This document shows, in pieces, positions 1 through 8,761 of a DNA stretch of 56,121 nt. Both the position numbers and the translations under genes were made by a program. The stretch spans positions 1 to 56,121 of the forward strand of contig JAADGN010000118.1 in assembly GCA_013152325.1 (NCBI GenBank). Direction: 5' to 3'. A model generated the notes under the pieces. That model saw only the letters and a program-made list of their open reading frames with translations, did no database searches and was not told the DNA's origin. Position 1 is the stretch's first letter, and every line of letters starts with the position of its first letter. This stretch comes from Chloroflexota bacterium (GTDB taxonomy: Bacteria; Chloroflexota; Anaerolineae; Anaerolineales; Villigracilaceae).

Positions 1-82
1 CTCGGAAAAGAAGACCGGGGCGACCGCTGAGGACAGGACAAAGGCCAGGCGTGCAGCGAATTCTTCATTTTGGGGATGTCCC

Positions 83-1306
83 CTATTTTGTCCTGAGCAA
101 AATCGTCCCGGTGTACCCATTGAGCGTGACTTCCGTCAGGGCCTCGCCATCCAATGTTTTATATGCGCCGTTCAACTGGACGGTGACAGGTTGTTTTCCC
201 GGGTTGACCAACACTTTGGCTTGTGTGAAGTCCCGCTGATAGACGCCTTCGGCCCGATAGTAGGCTCCCGATGGTTCACCGATCTCGATTTCCCATTCAG
301 GGTACCAGTGGACGGCAGCTTCGTTGGGGGCGTAGTAGAAATAAGTTTTGTCGGTCTGAAGCAGGAGGAAGGAAGCCAGGGCATACAGTCGGGTTTCGCG
401 ATGCCCGCCGCTGCCCGAAACTTGGATAAGGAAGGTCTTGTCTGCATCGACCAACGCTTGCATGGCCGTCATGATGGCGTGGTCGAAGTACCATTGCCGG
501 GTCTCGTTGTCCGCGTCCATGTTCAGGTAGACGCTGAAGGCCTCGTAGGATGCGCCGTCCGTGACCCCCAGAAAATTTTGATTGGGGATCGTCAGTTCGG
601 TGCCGGGCGCGTTGGTAACGCCGTTGAAGATGATGCTGTAATCCGCGCCCAATTCGCCCTTGACCGCGTCCAGGAATGTCGTTACTCCTCGTCTCCAGTC
701 GGCTTCGGTGTATCCAGCGGGGAATTCGCCTTTGGGCGTGAGCGCCCAGGGAGGGATGTCTTCGGTCAGGGTATCGATAAAAAGCCCGTCCATGCCAGCG
801 GCGGCGATGTACTGCCGCGATTGGGCAGCGTAGTAGGCTTGCCACTCCGGGGAGCGGATGTCCATCAGGGGCGGGCTGCCCCAGTCGGTGCCCTCATATG
901 CCGGGCCGTTGTAGCGGATGATCTCCCCGGCCTCGGTTCGTAGCACCCAATCCGGTTCTACTTCTTCGGGGGAAGCCTCCCAAAATTGCTCGCCAAAAGC
1001 GAAATATGGGTTGTTGAACAGCAGGATCACGATATCGGGGTTGTGCGACCGCAGTGTGTCCACAAATTCCCGGATCGGATACGCCATGAGCACCAGGTCG
1101 TAATGGGTGGCGATGAATTCCAGGTTTTCGGGTTCCAAATCTGTTTCCCGAATGATGCTGGTGAACAACTGAATATCGCCTTTTGTTCCCGACCCAACCG
1201 GCGCAGGCGCAGCGTCTGGCGTGGCGGCGGGCGTGCTTTCCGCACAGGCCAGCAGCGCGACGAAAATTGCCAGAACGGCGAAAAGGATTCTTTTCTCGGG
1301 CGGCAT
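83..1306 (-). CDS. GHL15-like putative glycoside hydrolase lipoprotein
   Basis: Predicted surface lipoprotein of 407 residues. Residues 1-20 form a signal peptide ending in LLAC, with Cys21 as the lipidation site, then a Pro/Ala/Thr-rich linker to about residue 43. The remainder resembles a TIM-barrel glycosidase of the GHL15 type: strand-like segments DIVILLFNNP (91-100) and GMDGLFIDTL (171-180), with Asp178 where such barrels carry an acidic catalytic residue, and a short beta-rich tail. GGAGG lies 9 bases before the ATG. The gene follows the upstream lipoprotein gene by 6 bases, so the two are probably one transcript acting on the same extracellular polymer. Family membership is by resemblance only. 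Substrate and activity are unknown. Confidence 0.7.
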   Translation of the reverse strand: MPPEKRILFAVLAIFVALLACAESTPAATPDAAPAPVGSGTKGDIQLFTSIIRETDLEPENLEFIATHYDLVLMAYPIREFVDTLRSHNPDIVILLFNNPYFAFGEQFWEASPEEVEPDWVLRTEAGEIIRYNGPAYEGTDWGSPPLMDIRSPEWQAYYAAQSRQYIAAAGMDGLFIDTLTEDIPPWALTPKGEFPAGYTEADWRRGVTTFLDAVKGELGADYSIIFNGVTNAPGTELTIPNQNFLGVTDGASYEAFSVYLNMDADNETRQWYFDHAIMTAMQALVDADKTFLIQVSGSGGHRETRLYALASFLLLQTDKTYFYYAPNEAAVHWYPEWEIEIGEPSGAYYRAEGVYQRDFTQAKVLVNPGKQPVTVQLNGAYKTLDGEALTEVTLNGYTGTILLRTK

Positions 1307-1312
1307 AGTTTC

Positions 1313-2149
1313 TTACCTCCATTCCCAGGCTGGGTCGGTATCCCAGATGCTGACATCGTCAATGTAGACTGTGTTGGTATCGAACTCGTTGCCATTGGCG
1401 GTGATGCCGACCTGGAGCCGGCTGTAGACCGCGCCCGACGCGGGCAGGGTGCGTCCAACGGCATCGAGCACCAGATCGTCATCCTGCCAGACCCGCATCC
1501 GACCGTCTTTTCCGGGGGAGAGATAAAGATACACACGCAGCCGAACCCAGCGGTCTTTGGGGAAAGAGAGCGCTTCCCCTCGCGGCTGTCGAAAGGCGCG
1601 TCCCCGCCACCACTTGCCCAGGTCTGAAACCAATTCATCGCCGTTCAGCCCGCTCAGGTAAAGTCTGCGCCCCGGCGATTGGCAGGTGAACAGGATGCAG
1701 GTGTCAGGGGCTTCCAAATCCCAGAGGAACAAGTTGCCCGTATCCGTCCCGCCGACGAGGTAGACCCACATCTCCGTCCAGACTTCGTCAGCGTCCTGGA
1801 ATGGCAGCCCGGAGCGGTACAGATCGGCTTTCGATGCGTTGGAGCCATCGTAAGGCTGCGCGACGAATTTGACGGCCTGGACTCCCGAATGTACCTGTTC
1901 TGTGGTCAGTTCGACGGTGTTCCCGTCCACGGTGAGCTGTCCACCGTGCCAGCGTGACAGGTCTTCAGGGCCCAGGTCGGTCAGTTCCTTGGCATCTTCA
2001 AAGCCATCGAAGAAGATCGCGCCCGACGGTGCGTCTGATGGGGGTGGTGCGACGGTCGATGCCGGCGGGGACGAACTACACGCGCCCAGCGCGATCGGGA
2101 CAAGAAGGATAAGGAGGTGCCGATATAGTTTTTTGTTTTGTGTCCGCAT
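1313..2149 (-). CDS. Lipoprotein with concanavalin A/LamG-like domain
   Basis: Secreted lipoprotein of 278 residues. The signal peptide ends in LGAC with Cys24 lipidated, followed by a Ser/Pro/Ala linker. From about residue 45 the pattern (FFDGFEDAK, then alternating Trp/Tyr beta strands and a terminal VYIDDVSIWD) is that of a jelly-roll, concanavalin A-like or polysaccharide-lyase-like domain, a fold that binds or cleaves glycans. It is the first gene of a two-gene unit with the GHL15-like lipoprotein. A role in carbohydrate binding is inferred from fold and partner. No catalytic residues can be named. Confidence 0.6.
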   Translation of the reverse strand: MRTQNKKLYRHLLILLVPIALGACSSSPPASTVAPPPSDAPSGAIFFDGFEDAKELTDLGPEDLSRWHGGQLTVDGNTVELTTEQVHSGVQAVKFVAQPYDGSNASKADLYRSGLPFQDADEVWTEMWVYLVGGTDTGNLFLWDLEAPDTCILFTCQSPGRRLYLSGLNGDELVSDLGKWWRGRAFRQPRGEALSFPKDRWVRLRVYLYLSPGKDGRMRVWQDDDLVLDAVGRTLPASGAVYSRLQVGITANGNEFDTNTVYIDDVSIWDTDPAWEWR

Positions 2150-2270
2150 ATTGCTTCCGTTTTTTTGTTTTATTGCGTCATCAGTTGGGTGTCTACAGAT
2201 ACTACAGGAAAAATGCGAAAAAGTTGCGTAAAAATCCGGCGGGTTTGCAACCCCGGGCCTATCCTTATGA

Positions 2271-2276
2271 TATAAT
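2271..2276 (+). promoter_or_regulatory. Candidate -10 box (TATAAT) of the liv-type operon
   Basis: A perfect TATAAT stands 254 bases before the GTG of the first transporter gene. The best -35 candidate, TTGCAA at 2245-2250, is 20 bases away, which is long, so this promoter is tentative. If used, the transcript has a leader of about 245 bases containing the hairpin at 2375-2417. Confidence 0.4.
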
Positions 2277-2374
2277 CTCGGAAAATTAACGACGTGGGTG
2301 CACTACCACAAAAGATATCCAATTTGGATAAATAACGAAATAGGTCTTTAGGAATCTCCGTGACGGACAGGATA

Positions 2375-2417
2375 TGTGGGGGTGTTTTGTGTGCGAAGCA
2401 CGCAAAACACCCCCATA
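2375..2417. other. Long leader hairpin (18-20 bp stem) upstream of the liv-type operon
   Basis: An almost perfect stem runs from 2377-2394 to 2398-2415 with a GAA loop. It has one T-G wobble and can be extended by two weaker pairs. It contains GGGGG paired with CCCCC. No T-run follows on either strand, so it is not a classical terminator. In the otherwise gene-free stretch 2150-2529 it is the only strong structure seen. It could be an attenuator, an RNA-stability element or a protein-binding site in the leader. Confidence 0.65.
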
Positions 2418-2529
2418 CCTTCTCTCGACCTCGGTAATCCCCGGAGAACCAGCAAAATGTCTGATGCCTTCTTAAAAACACAGAGGGCGCAGCCGTTTAA
2501 GCCATAGAAACCCGAAAGGGAAACCATTC

Positions 2530-3312
2530 GTGACAACAGATCGTATTCAACTTCGCGTAGACAACATTTCGTTAAGTTTTGGCGGCATTCAAGCGCTGAG
2601 TGACATCAGTTTCGATGTACGGAAGGGGGAGATTTTAGCGATTATTGGACCTAACGGCGCGGGCAAGACATCCCTGTTGAACTGTTTCAATAATTTCTAT
2701 CACCCTGACCACGGCCAGATTCTCCTCGACGGGCGTGATCTGACCCGTTTGCCGCCCTACCGTATCGCCCAGTTGGGGATTGCCCGCACCTTTCAGCACA
2801 CTGCCTTGTATACCGGTCTCAGCACACTGGACAATTTGATGGCCGCCCGCCACATCCACATGAAAGCCGGGATGCTCGCTAGTATCCTGTATTGGGGCCG
2901 TGCCCACCAGGAGGACATTGCCCATCGGCGGGTGGTCGAAGAGATCATTGACTTCCTCGAGATCGAGCATATTCGCAAATCCGTTGTGGGCGCATTGCCG
3001 CATGGACTTCGCAAGCGGGTGGAACTGGGCCGGGCGCTGGCCATGGAACCCCGCTTGTTGTTTCTCGATGAGCCTATGACCGGCATGAACCAGGAGGAAA
3101 AGGAAGACATGGCCCGCTTCATTCTGGATGTCTACGAGCGTCAGGGCATGACCATCTTGTTGATCGAGCACGATATGGGACTGGTGATGGACATCGCTGA
3201 CCGCATCGTGGTGCTGAACTTCGGTCAAAAGATCGCCGAGGGAACCCCTGAAGAGATCCGGAACAACCAGGCCGTGATCGACGCCTATTTGGGGAAGGCG
3301 GGTGTGAAATGA
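2530..3312 (+). CDS. livG: ABC transporter ATP-binding protein, LivG-like
   Basis: One of two ATPases of a branched-chain amino acid/organic acid importer (HAAT family). Of 260 residues, Walker A is GPNGAGKTS (40-48) and Walker B is RLLFLDEP (175-182). The signature segment is degenerate (LPHGLRKRVE, from 156) in place of LSGGQ, as is common in LivG. The C-terminal IEHDMGLVMDIADRI block is typical of LivG. It starts at GTG 2530 after a GAAAGGG ribosome site. It overlaps the following CoA-ligase gene by 4 bases, placing ligase and transporter in one operon. The actual solute is unknown and may be a carboxylic acid rather than an amino acid, given the ligases. Confidence 0.9.
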   Translation: MTTDRIQLRVDNISLSFGGIQALSDISFDVRKGEILAIIGPNGAGKTSLLNCFNNFYHPDHGQILLDGRDLTRLPPYRIAQLGIARTFQHTALYTGLSTLDNLMAARHIHMKAGMLASILYWGRAHQEDIAHRRVVEEIIDFLEIEHIRKSVVGALPHGLRKRVELGRALAMEPRLLFLDEPMTGMNQEEKEDMARFILDVYERQGMTILLIEHDMGLVMDIADRIVVLNFGQKIAEGTPEEIRNNQAVIDAYLGKAGVK

Positions 3313-5234
3313 AAACACTCGACACGCTCCCAAAGAACCTGGTTGCCGGTTATCAGAAATATGGCGACAAGAAGATTGCCATGCGTCAAAAAGACCTGGG
3401 CATCTGGCGTTCCTTCACGTGGAAAGAATCCTACGAGCAAGTCCGGCAGTTGAGCCTGGGGCTTATCAGGTTGGGCCTGCAACGCGGCGACAAAGTCTGC
3501 ATTATCGGCGACAACGACCCTCAATATTTTTGGGCGCAGCTGGCGATCCAGGCTGGCGGCGGTGTGGCGGTGGGCATCTTCACGGATAGCGCGCCGCAGG
3601 AGATCCAATATGTTGTGGACCACGCTGACGCCATTTTCGTTTTTGCCAAAGACCAGGAACAATGCGACAAACTCCTGGAAATTCGCGGGCAGGTTCCCAA
3701 AGTTCGGCATGTGATTTACTGGGACGACAAGGGTCTTTGGGGCTACAACGAACCTTGGCTGCTCAGTTATGAAAAAGTACAGGATTTGGGCCGCGCCTTG
3801 GACGCGGAGCAGCCGGGTCTCTTCGAGCGTTCCGTCGAGCAGGGGCAGGGGGACGACCTGGCCGTCTATTGCTACACGTCTGGGACGACCGGCTTGCCAA
3901 AGGGTGCGATGATCAGCCACAACAACCTGCTGGCTGGCAGCGATAACGCCCAGCGGGCGGATCCCCGCCTGGATACGGACGAATACGTCTCGTTCCTGCC
4001 TCCGGCCTGGATCACGGAAAACGTGCTGGGGTTGGCCGTTCATCTGCGTACCGGCATGGTCGTCAACTTCCCCGAATCGCCGGAAACCGTGCAGCCGAAT
4101 ATCCGCGAAATTACACCGCACGCCATGCTCTTCAGCGCCCGTTTGTGGGAAAGCATGGTCGGGCTGGTGCAGGTCAAGATGGCGGAGGCGACACGGATCA
4201 ACCGTGCCTTGTACAAAATCTTCATGCCCGTTGGCTACAAGGTCGCCGGCTTGCGCTACGAGCAACGTCAACCAGTGGGAGCGTTTTGGCGGATACTCCA
4301 TGCTTTGGGAGAATTCGCCGTCTTCCACCCCTTGCGGGACAAGTTGGGATTGACGCGCGTTAAGTCGGCTTATTCATCCGGTGCGGCGCTCAACCCGGAC
4401 GTGATCCGTTTCTTCCGGGCGATTGGCGTGAACATCAAACAATTATACGGCTCGACCGAGGCGCAGGTGCACACGCTGCACATCGGCGATGATGTCAAAT
4501 TCGAGACCGTCGGTGTGCCAGCCCCGGGCATGAAAGTTCAGATCGCGGAGAGCGGCGAGATTCTGGTCAGCGGGGGAACGCTTTTCAGCGGATATTACAA
4601 GAATCCGGAGGCTACCGAGAAAGCCGTTTACGTCGATGAGCAGGGGCGGCGTTGGTTCCGTACCGGCGATGCCGGTTATCTCGACAAGGACGGCCACCTG
4701 ATTTATCTGGATCGCATGAAAGAAATGATCACCCTGGCAAGCGGGGAGAAATATTCTCCACAATACCTCGAGGGCCAACTCAAGTTCAGCCCTTATATTC
4801 GCGGGGTGATGACGGTGGGAGGGGAGGATAAGCCTTTCGTCAGCGCGTTGATCAATATGGATTTCGACAATGTGGGGCGCTGGGCTGAAAAGCAAGGGAT
4901 CGCTTATACAACCTACGTAGACCTTTCCCAGAAACCCGAAGTATACGCGCTGATCGGCAAGGACGTGGAACGTGTCAACCGAACCCTGCCCCCGGCAGCG
5001 CGTATTCATCGTTTTGTCCTGCTGCACAAGGAATTCGACGCCGATGAGGGCGAACTGACTCGCACGCGCAAATTGCGCCGCAATCTGCTCGCTGAACGGT
5101 ATCAGGATATGATCGCCGCGATGTACGATGGCAGCGACATGGTGCAGGTGCGCGCGGCTGTCAAATATCGTGATGGGCGGGAAGGCATCGTAGAGACTTC
5201 TGTGCGTGTCGCCACAATGGAGATAGATGCATGA
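3309..5234 (+). CDS. AMP-dependent acyl-CoA synthetase/ligase
   Basis: Cytoplasmic enzyme of 641 residues that activates a carboxylic acid to its acyl-CoA through an acyl-adenylate. The P-loop YTSGTTGLPKGA (189-200), the motif YGSTEAQV, the RTGD motif (WFRTGDAGYLDKDGHL) and the downstream Lys-rich hinge are intact, so it should be active. Its length fits the long-chain/bulky-acid ligases that accompany LivFGHM transporters. It overlaps livG (ATGA) and livH, an arrangement suggesting that the imported acid is trapped as a CoA thioester. Chain length and substrate cannot be read from sequence. Confidence 0.85.
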   Translation: MKTLDTLPKNLVAGYQKYGDKKIAMRQKDLGIWRSFTWKESYEQVRQLSLGLIRLGLQRGDKVCIIGDNDPQYFWAQLAIQAGGGVAVGIFTDSAPQEIQYVVDHADAIFVFAKDQEQCDKLLEIRGQVPKVRHVIYWDDKGLWGYNEPWLLSYEKVQDLGRALDAEQPGLFERSVEQGQGDDLAVYCYTSGTTGLPKGAMISHNNLLAGSDNAQRADPRLDTDEYVSFLPPAWITENVLGLAVHLRTGMVVNFPESPETVQPNIREITPHAMLFSARLWESMVGLVQVKMAEATRINRALYKIFMPVGYKVAGLRYEQRQPVGAFWRILHALGEFAVFHPLRDKLGLTRVKSAYSSGAALNPDVIRFFRAIGVNIKQLYGSTEAQVHTLHIGDDVKFETVGVPAPGMKVQIAESGEILVSGGTLFSGYYKNPEATEKAVYVDEQGRRWFRTGDAGYLDKDGHLIYLDRMKEMITLASGEKYSPQYLEGQLKFSPYIRGVMTVGGEDKPFVSALINMDFDNVGRWAEKQGIAYTTYVDLSQKPEVYALIGKDVERVNRTLPPAARIHRFVLLHKEFDADEGELTRTRKLRRNLLAERYQDMIAAMYDGSDMVQVRAAVKYRDGREGIVETSVRVATMEIDA

Positions 5235-6151
5235 ACTGGCAATTGTTGCCTCAATTTGCTATGACCGGTTTACTGGCTGGAGGGCCGCTGGCTCTGACCG
5301 CGCTGGGCCTGGTGCTGATTTTTAAGTCGTCCTATATTTTCAACTTCGCTCAAGGGCAATTGCTGCTTTTGGGTGCGTTGATCACCTGGTGGTTCGCGGT
5401 AGAACTGAATCTTCCCTTGTGGCTGGCGATTGTTTTTGCTTTGGTCATCTCTGCCCTGATGGGATTGCTGATCGAACGGCTGGCCCTGCGCCCGATGACC
5501 GGCCAACCCTTGTTGTCCATCATTTTGATGACGCTCGGTTTGAGCCAGGTGCTGCAGGGGCTGGCTCTGCTGGTCTTTGGCGGAACCCAGCGAAATTTCC
5601 CGCAGATATTCTCTGCCGCCAATCCGTACAAGATCACCATGCCCTTTGTCTACAACGACAACAACATCGTTATCATCCTGAAACAAAATTTGGTCTGGTC
5701 TTTTGTGGTTGCTGTTCTGGGCGTGGTTATCATCAGCCTTTTCTTCCGATTTACCCGCACCGGATTGGCAATGCGGGGCACCTCGGAGGATCACGAGTTG
5801 GCCCAGAGCATTGGTATACGCATTCACCGTATTTTTGGTTTCTCCTGGGCTTTGGCCGGCGTGGTCGCGACGCTGGGCGGCGTATTGCTGGCGACTTCCA
5901 GCGGCCTCGACCTGAGTTTGTCGGTGGTGGTGCTGGCGGCCTTCCCGGTCGTCCTGTTGGGCGGGCTCGAATCCATTCCGGGGACGATTGTCGGCGGTTT
6001 GATCATCGGGCTTTCTCAAGGGTTGGTCTCGGTCTCCAAAGTCCCCATTGTGCGCAACATGTCGGAGATCATGCCTTACGTGGTACTCCTGATTGTGCTC
6101 ATCTTCCGGCCTGAAGGTCTCTTCGGGCAAAAACGCATCGAGAGGATTTAG
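5231..6151 (+). CDS. livH: Branched-chain amino acid-type ABC permease, LivH-like
   Basis: Inner-membrane permease of 306 residues with about eight hydrophobic segments. It has the LivH hallmarks: N-terminal GPLALTALGLVLIFK, the FNFAQGQLLLLGA segment, and the cytoplasmic loop GTSEDHELAQSIGI that contacts the ATPase. The C-terminal GGLESIPGTIVGGLIIG block is also characteristic. It pairs with the following LivM-like subunit. ATG overlaps the stop of the ligase gene by 4 bases, so translation is probably coupled. Confidence 0.92.
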   Translation: MNWQLLPQFAMTGLLAGGPLALTALGLVLIFKSSYIFNFAQGQLLLLGALITWWFAVELNLPLWLAIVFALVISALMGLLIERLALRPMTGQPLLSIILMTLGLSQVLQGLALLVFGGTQRNFPQIFSAANPYKITMPFVYNDNNIVIILKQNLVWSFVVAVLGVVIISLFFRFTRTGLAMRGTSEDHELAQSIGIRIHRIFGFSWALAGVVATLGGVLLATSSGLDLSLSVVVLAAFPVVLLGGLESIPGTIVGGLIIGLSQGLVSVSKVPIVRNMSEIMPYVVLLIVLIFRPEGLFGQKRIERI

Positions 6152-6154
6152 ACG

Positions 6155-7216
6155 ATGGCAGTTCTTCGCCCTGCGGGTGAATTTGATACGAGTTATGCTT
6201 CAGATATGGCCACTATTCGGCAGCGCTGGCAGTGGTGGCTGTTGCTGGCCTTTGTTGTCGCGTTATATGCCCTGCCGTTCTATGCCAGCCAGAGCGTGGT
6301 GGCGCTCGTCAACCGGATTGGCATCACCATCATTGCAGTGCAGGGATTGAACCTGCTGACCGGTTACACCGGGCAAATTTCTCTTGGACAGGCGTCCTTC
6401 ATGACCGCCGGGGGGTATATTTCGGCGCTGCTGGTCAACAATCTGGGCTGGCCTTTCTTTGCCGCGATGCCGGCTGCCGCTTTGGGCGCGGGTATCGTGG
6501 GCTTGCTTTTTGGACTGCCCTCGCTGCGCGTCAAGGGTTTTTATCTCACCATGGCGACCTTGGCGGCCCAGTTCATCATTCCCTGGTTTACCCGCAACGC
6601 TTTCCCCAAAGTGCTCAACGGCGCGCAAGGGATCAACGTACAGGTCCCCGTACTGTTCGGGATCGAGTTCAACACGCCGCAGCGTTATATATACCTTACG
6701 CTGACCGTGCTTATCCTGACGACGATCGTCGCTCACAACATTTCCCGTTCCCGGCTGGGACGGGCGTTCGTCGCTGTGCGCGACCATGACCTGGCAGCCG
6801 AGTTGCTGGGCATCAACCTTTTCAAATACAAACTCCAGGCTTTTTTCCTGGCGGCCGTTTACGCCGGTATTGCCGGATCGCTTGCCGCGCACCAGATCCG
6901 CCACATCAATTCGGAGACTTTCAACCTGATCGACTCGGTGATGTTCATGGGGATGTTGGTCATCGGAGGCCTGGGGTCCAATTTGGGGCCGATTTTCGGC
7001 GCGATTGTCGTCGAAATGCTTATCGAAGGGGCCACGCTGTTTGGCCCGCTCTTTATCTCACTTTTCCCGTCTACTGCAGCCGGAGCTGTGCAGGCGCTGC
7101 GTCCCCTGTTCTTTGGCGCGGCCCTGATGCTCTTTTTGATATTCGAACCGCGTGGGCTGGCTCACCGCTGGCAGTTGTTCAAAGCAGCCTGGCGGTTGAG
7201 ACCATTTTCATACTAG
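6155..7216 (+). CDS. livM: Branched-chain amino acid-type ABC permease, LivM-like
   Basis: Second transmembrane subunit, 353 residues, with about 8-10 helices. LivM features are NLLTGYTGQISLGQASFM near the N-terminus, the coupling loop RDHDLAAELLGINLFKYK, and GGLGSNLGPIFGAIVVE near the C-terminus. It begins 3 bases after livH. It forms the heteromeric channel with LivH and is energised by the LivG/LivF-like ATPases. A gap of about 130 bases follows before the binding-protein gene; it holds an unused-looking AAGGAGGT motif near 7246 and nothing else recognised. Confidence 0.92.
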   Translation: MAVLRPAGEFDTSYASDMATIRQRWQWWLLLAFVVALYALPFYASQSVVALVNRIGITIIAVQGLNLLTGYTGQISLGQASFMTAGGYISALLVNNLGWPFFAAMPAAALGAGIVGLLFGLPSLRVKGFYLTMATLAAQFIIPWFTRNAFPKVLNGAQGINVQVPVLFGIEFNTPQRYIYLTLTVLILTTIVAHNISRSRLGRAFVAVRDHDLAAELLGINLFKYKLQAFFLAAVYAGIAGSLAAHQIRHINSETFNLIDSVMFMGMLVIGGLGSNLGPIFGAIVVEMLIEGATLFGPLFISLFPSTAAGAVQALRPLFFGAALMLFLIFEPRGLAHRWQLFKAAWRLRPFSY

Positions 7217-7350
7217 CTACGACTTTTCGACCAGCAAGGGATGAAAGGAGGTGGTAGCGAACGCCCATTTATTTCGCCAAGTATATCGGATTGGATGAAA
7301 CAAACACTTTGGAAGTACGAACCAGTTGTTCCAGAAGGAGGAGACAACCC

Positions 7351-8688
7351 ATGCGTAAGTCACTATTTGCTCTGCTGACCATGTTGATGGTGGCCTCGAT
7401 GATTTTGGTGGCCTGCAAGCCCGCGGCACCGCCGCCTACCGAGGCGCCACCTGAGCCTACCGCCCCCCCCGCAGAAGAACCCACTGCGGAACCGCCCTCC
7501 GGTCCCCCTGACCTGACCGGTGAAACCATCACCCTTTACCACTTCGGCGATCTGTCCGGTCCCTATGCTGCCATTACCGCCCCCCTCATCCACGGCGCTG
7601 AGGACGCGGTCAAAGCGCTCAACGAGGCTGGCGGCATCTACGGCGCGACGGTTGAGATCAAGTTCGCCGACGACGGCGGCAACGTGGACGAGGCGATTGC
7701 CGCCTATGATCGCTTCACCAGCGAAGACGACAACCCGTTGATCATGATCTCTTACGGATCGGGCGAAGCCGAAGCCCTGGCGGGGCGCTTTGCCGAAGAC
7801 AAGATCGTCAACATCACCGCAGGTTTGAGCGCCAAGGCTTTCTATGGCGAAGGCTCCGGTTACACCTTCGGACTCGGCCCCATCTATCCCGACCAGCTGG
7901 CCTACACAATGGACTTCCTGTCGGAGAATTGGGATACCTACAAGCCTGCCGAGGCCGGGGATGAGATCAAACTGGCCTACATCAGTTGGCCGACCGCTTT
8001 TGGTCAGGGCGCGCTGACGGACGAGAGCCGGGCATATCTGGCAGACCTGGGGATCGAGATCGTCTCTGAAGATACCTACGATGTCTCGCCGACCGCCGAC
8101 ACCACCACGGCCATCCTGAACGCCCAGGCTGCCGGCGCCAACGTGATCTGGACCAACACGCTGGCCTTTGGCCCCGCCGCCATCCTGAACGACCTGAACG
8201 CTCTGGGATTGCGGGACCAGTTCGTCGTTGCCTCTGACAACTGGGCTATGGACCTGGCGACTTACGCCTTCCTGGCCGACCCGGCCTACGGCGTGGGCCT
8301 GATCACCCCGTTCCCCTACCTGTGGTGGACGGATACGGATAACGCCGGCGTCCAGTATACACAGCAACTCTTCGACGCCAATGAGCGCAGCGCTGCTGAA
8401 CACAATGTTGGCTATATGCTCCTGGTGACAGGGGTTGACATGGCCGCGAGAGCCATCACACACGCCATTGATACCGTCGGCTACGAAAACCTGAACGGTG
8501 AAGCGGTGCATGATGCGCTCATCGATATGAGCCCATTCGAACCGCTGGACGGCGTCATGAAGGCGGATTATTCTGATGGCAGCCGCTCGCCGCACATGTC
8601 CCAGATCCGCATGATCCAGGGCGGCCCGGATGCGTTTGTCGTTATCCAGGATTGGACCGAGATCCCCGATCTGCGACCGAGCAAGTAA
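7351..8688 (+). CDS. Extracellular solute-binding lipoprotein, Leu/Ile/Val-binding (Peripla_BP_6) type
   Basis: Substrate-capturing lipoprotein of 445 residues. The start at ATG 7351 is chosen over a frame-compatible upstream codon because AAGGAGGAG lies just before it and the protein then begins with a clean signal peptide (MRKSLFALLT) and lipobox LVAC (Cys22). A Pro/Glu/Ala linker follows, then a two-lobed type I periplasmic-binding fold beginning TITLYHFGDLSGPYA, with the family-typical AVKALNEAGGIYGATVEI. It lies inside the transporter operon between livM and livF. Ligand not deducible. Confidence 0.9.
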   Translation: MRKSLFALLTMLMVASMILVACKPAAPPPTEAPPEPTAPPAEEPTAEPPSGPPDLTGETITLYHFGDLSGPYAAITAPLIHGAEDAVKALNEAGGIYGATVEIKFADDGGNVDEAIAAYDRFTSEDDNPLIMISYGSGEAEALAGRFAEDKIVNITAGLSAKAFYGEGSGYTFGLGPIYPDQLAYTMDFLSENWDTYKPAEAGDEIKLAYISWPTAFGQGALTDESRAYLADLGIEIVSEDTYDVSPTADTTTAILNAQAAGANVIWTNTLAFGPAAILNDLNALGLRDQFVVASDNWAMDLATYAFLADPAYGVGLITPFPYLWWTDTDNAGVQYTQQLFDANERSAAEHNVGYMLLVTGVDMAARAITHAIDTVGYENLNGEAVHDALIDMSPFEPLDGVMKADYSDGSRSPHMSQIRMIQGGPDAFVVIQDWTEIPDLRPSK

Positions 8689-8710
8689 ACAAGTCTGTTC
8701 CCAGACAAAG

Positions 8711-8750
8711 GCCAGTCACCGGTTGGCGAATTCGTCAATCGGTGACTGGC
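8711..8750. other. Intercistronic hairpin between binding-protein and livF genes
   Basis: GCCAGTCACCG (8711-8721) pairs perfectly with CGGTGACTGGC (8740-8750). Wobble and Watson-Crick pairs extend the stem inward to a small AT-centred loop. There is no T-run. Such hairpins behind binding-protein genes often stabilise the upstream message or reduce read-through, so that more binding protein than ATPase is made. Confidence 0.6.
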
Positions 8751-8761
8751 GACCAAACCAT

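Noticed and set aside
1-82. Hydrophobic minus-strand frame at the left edge (FAARLAFVLSSAVAPVFFS)
   Set aside because: No start codon or ribosome site, only 82 bases available and the frame overlaps the end of the neighbouring gene. It could be a gene start beyond the window but cannot be supported.
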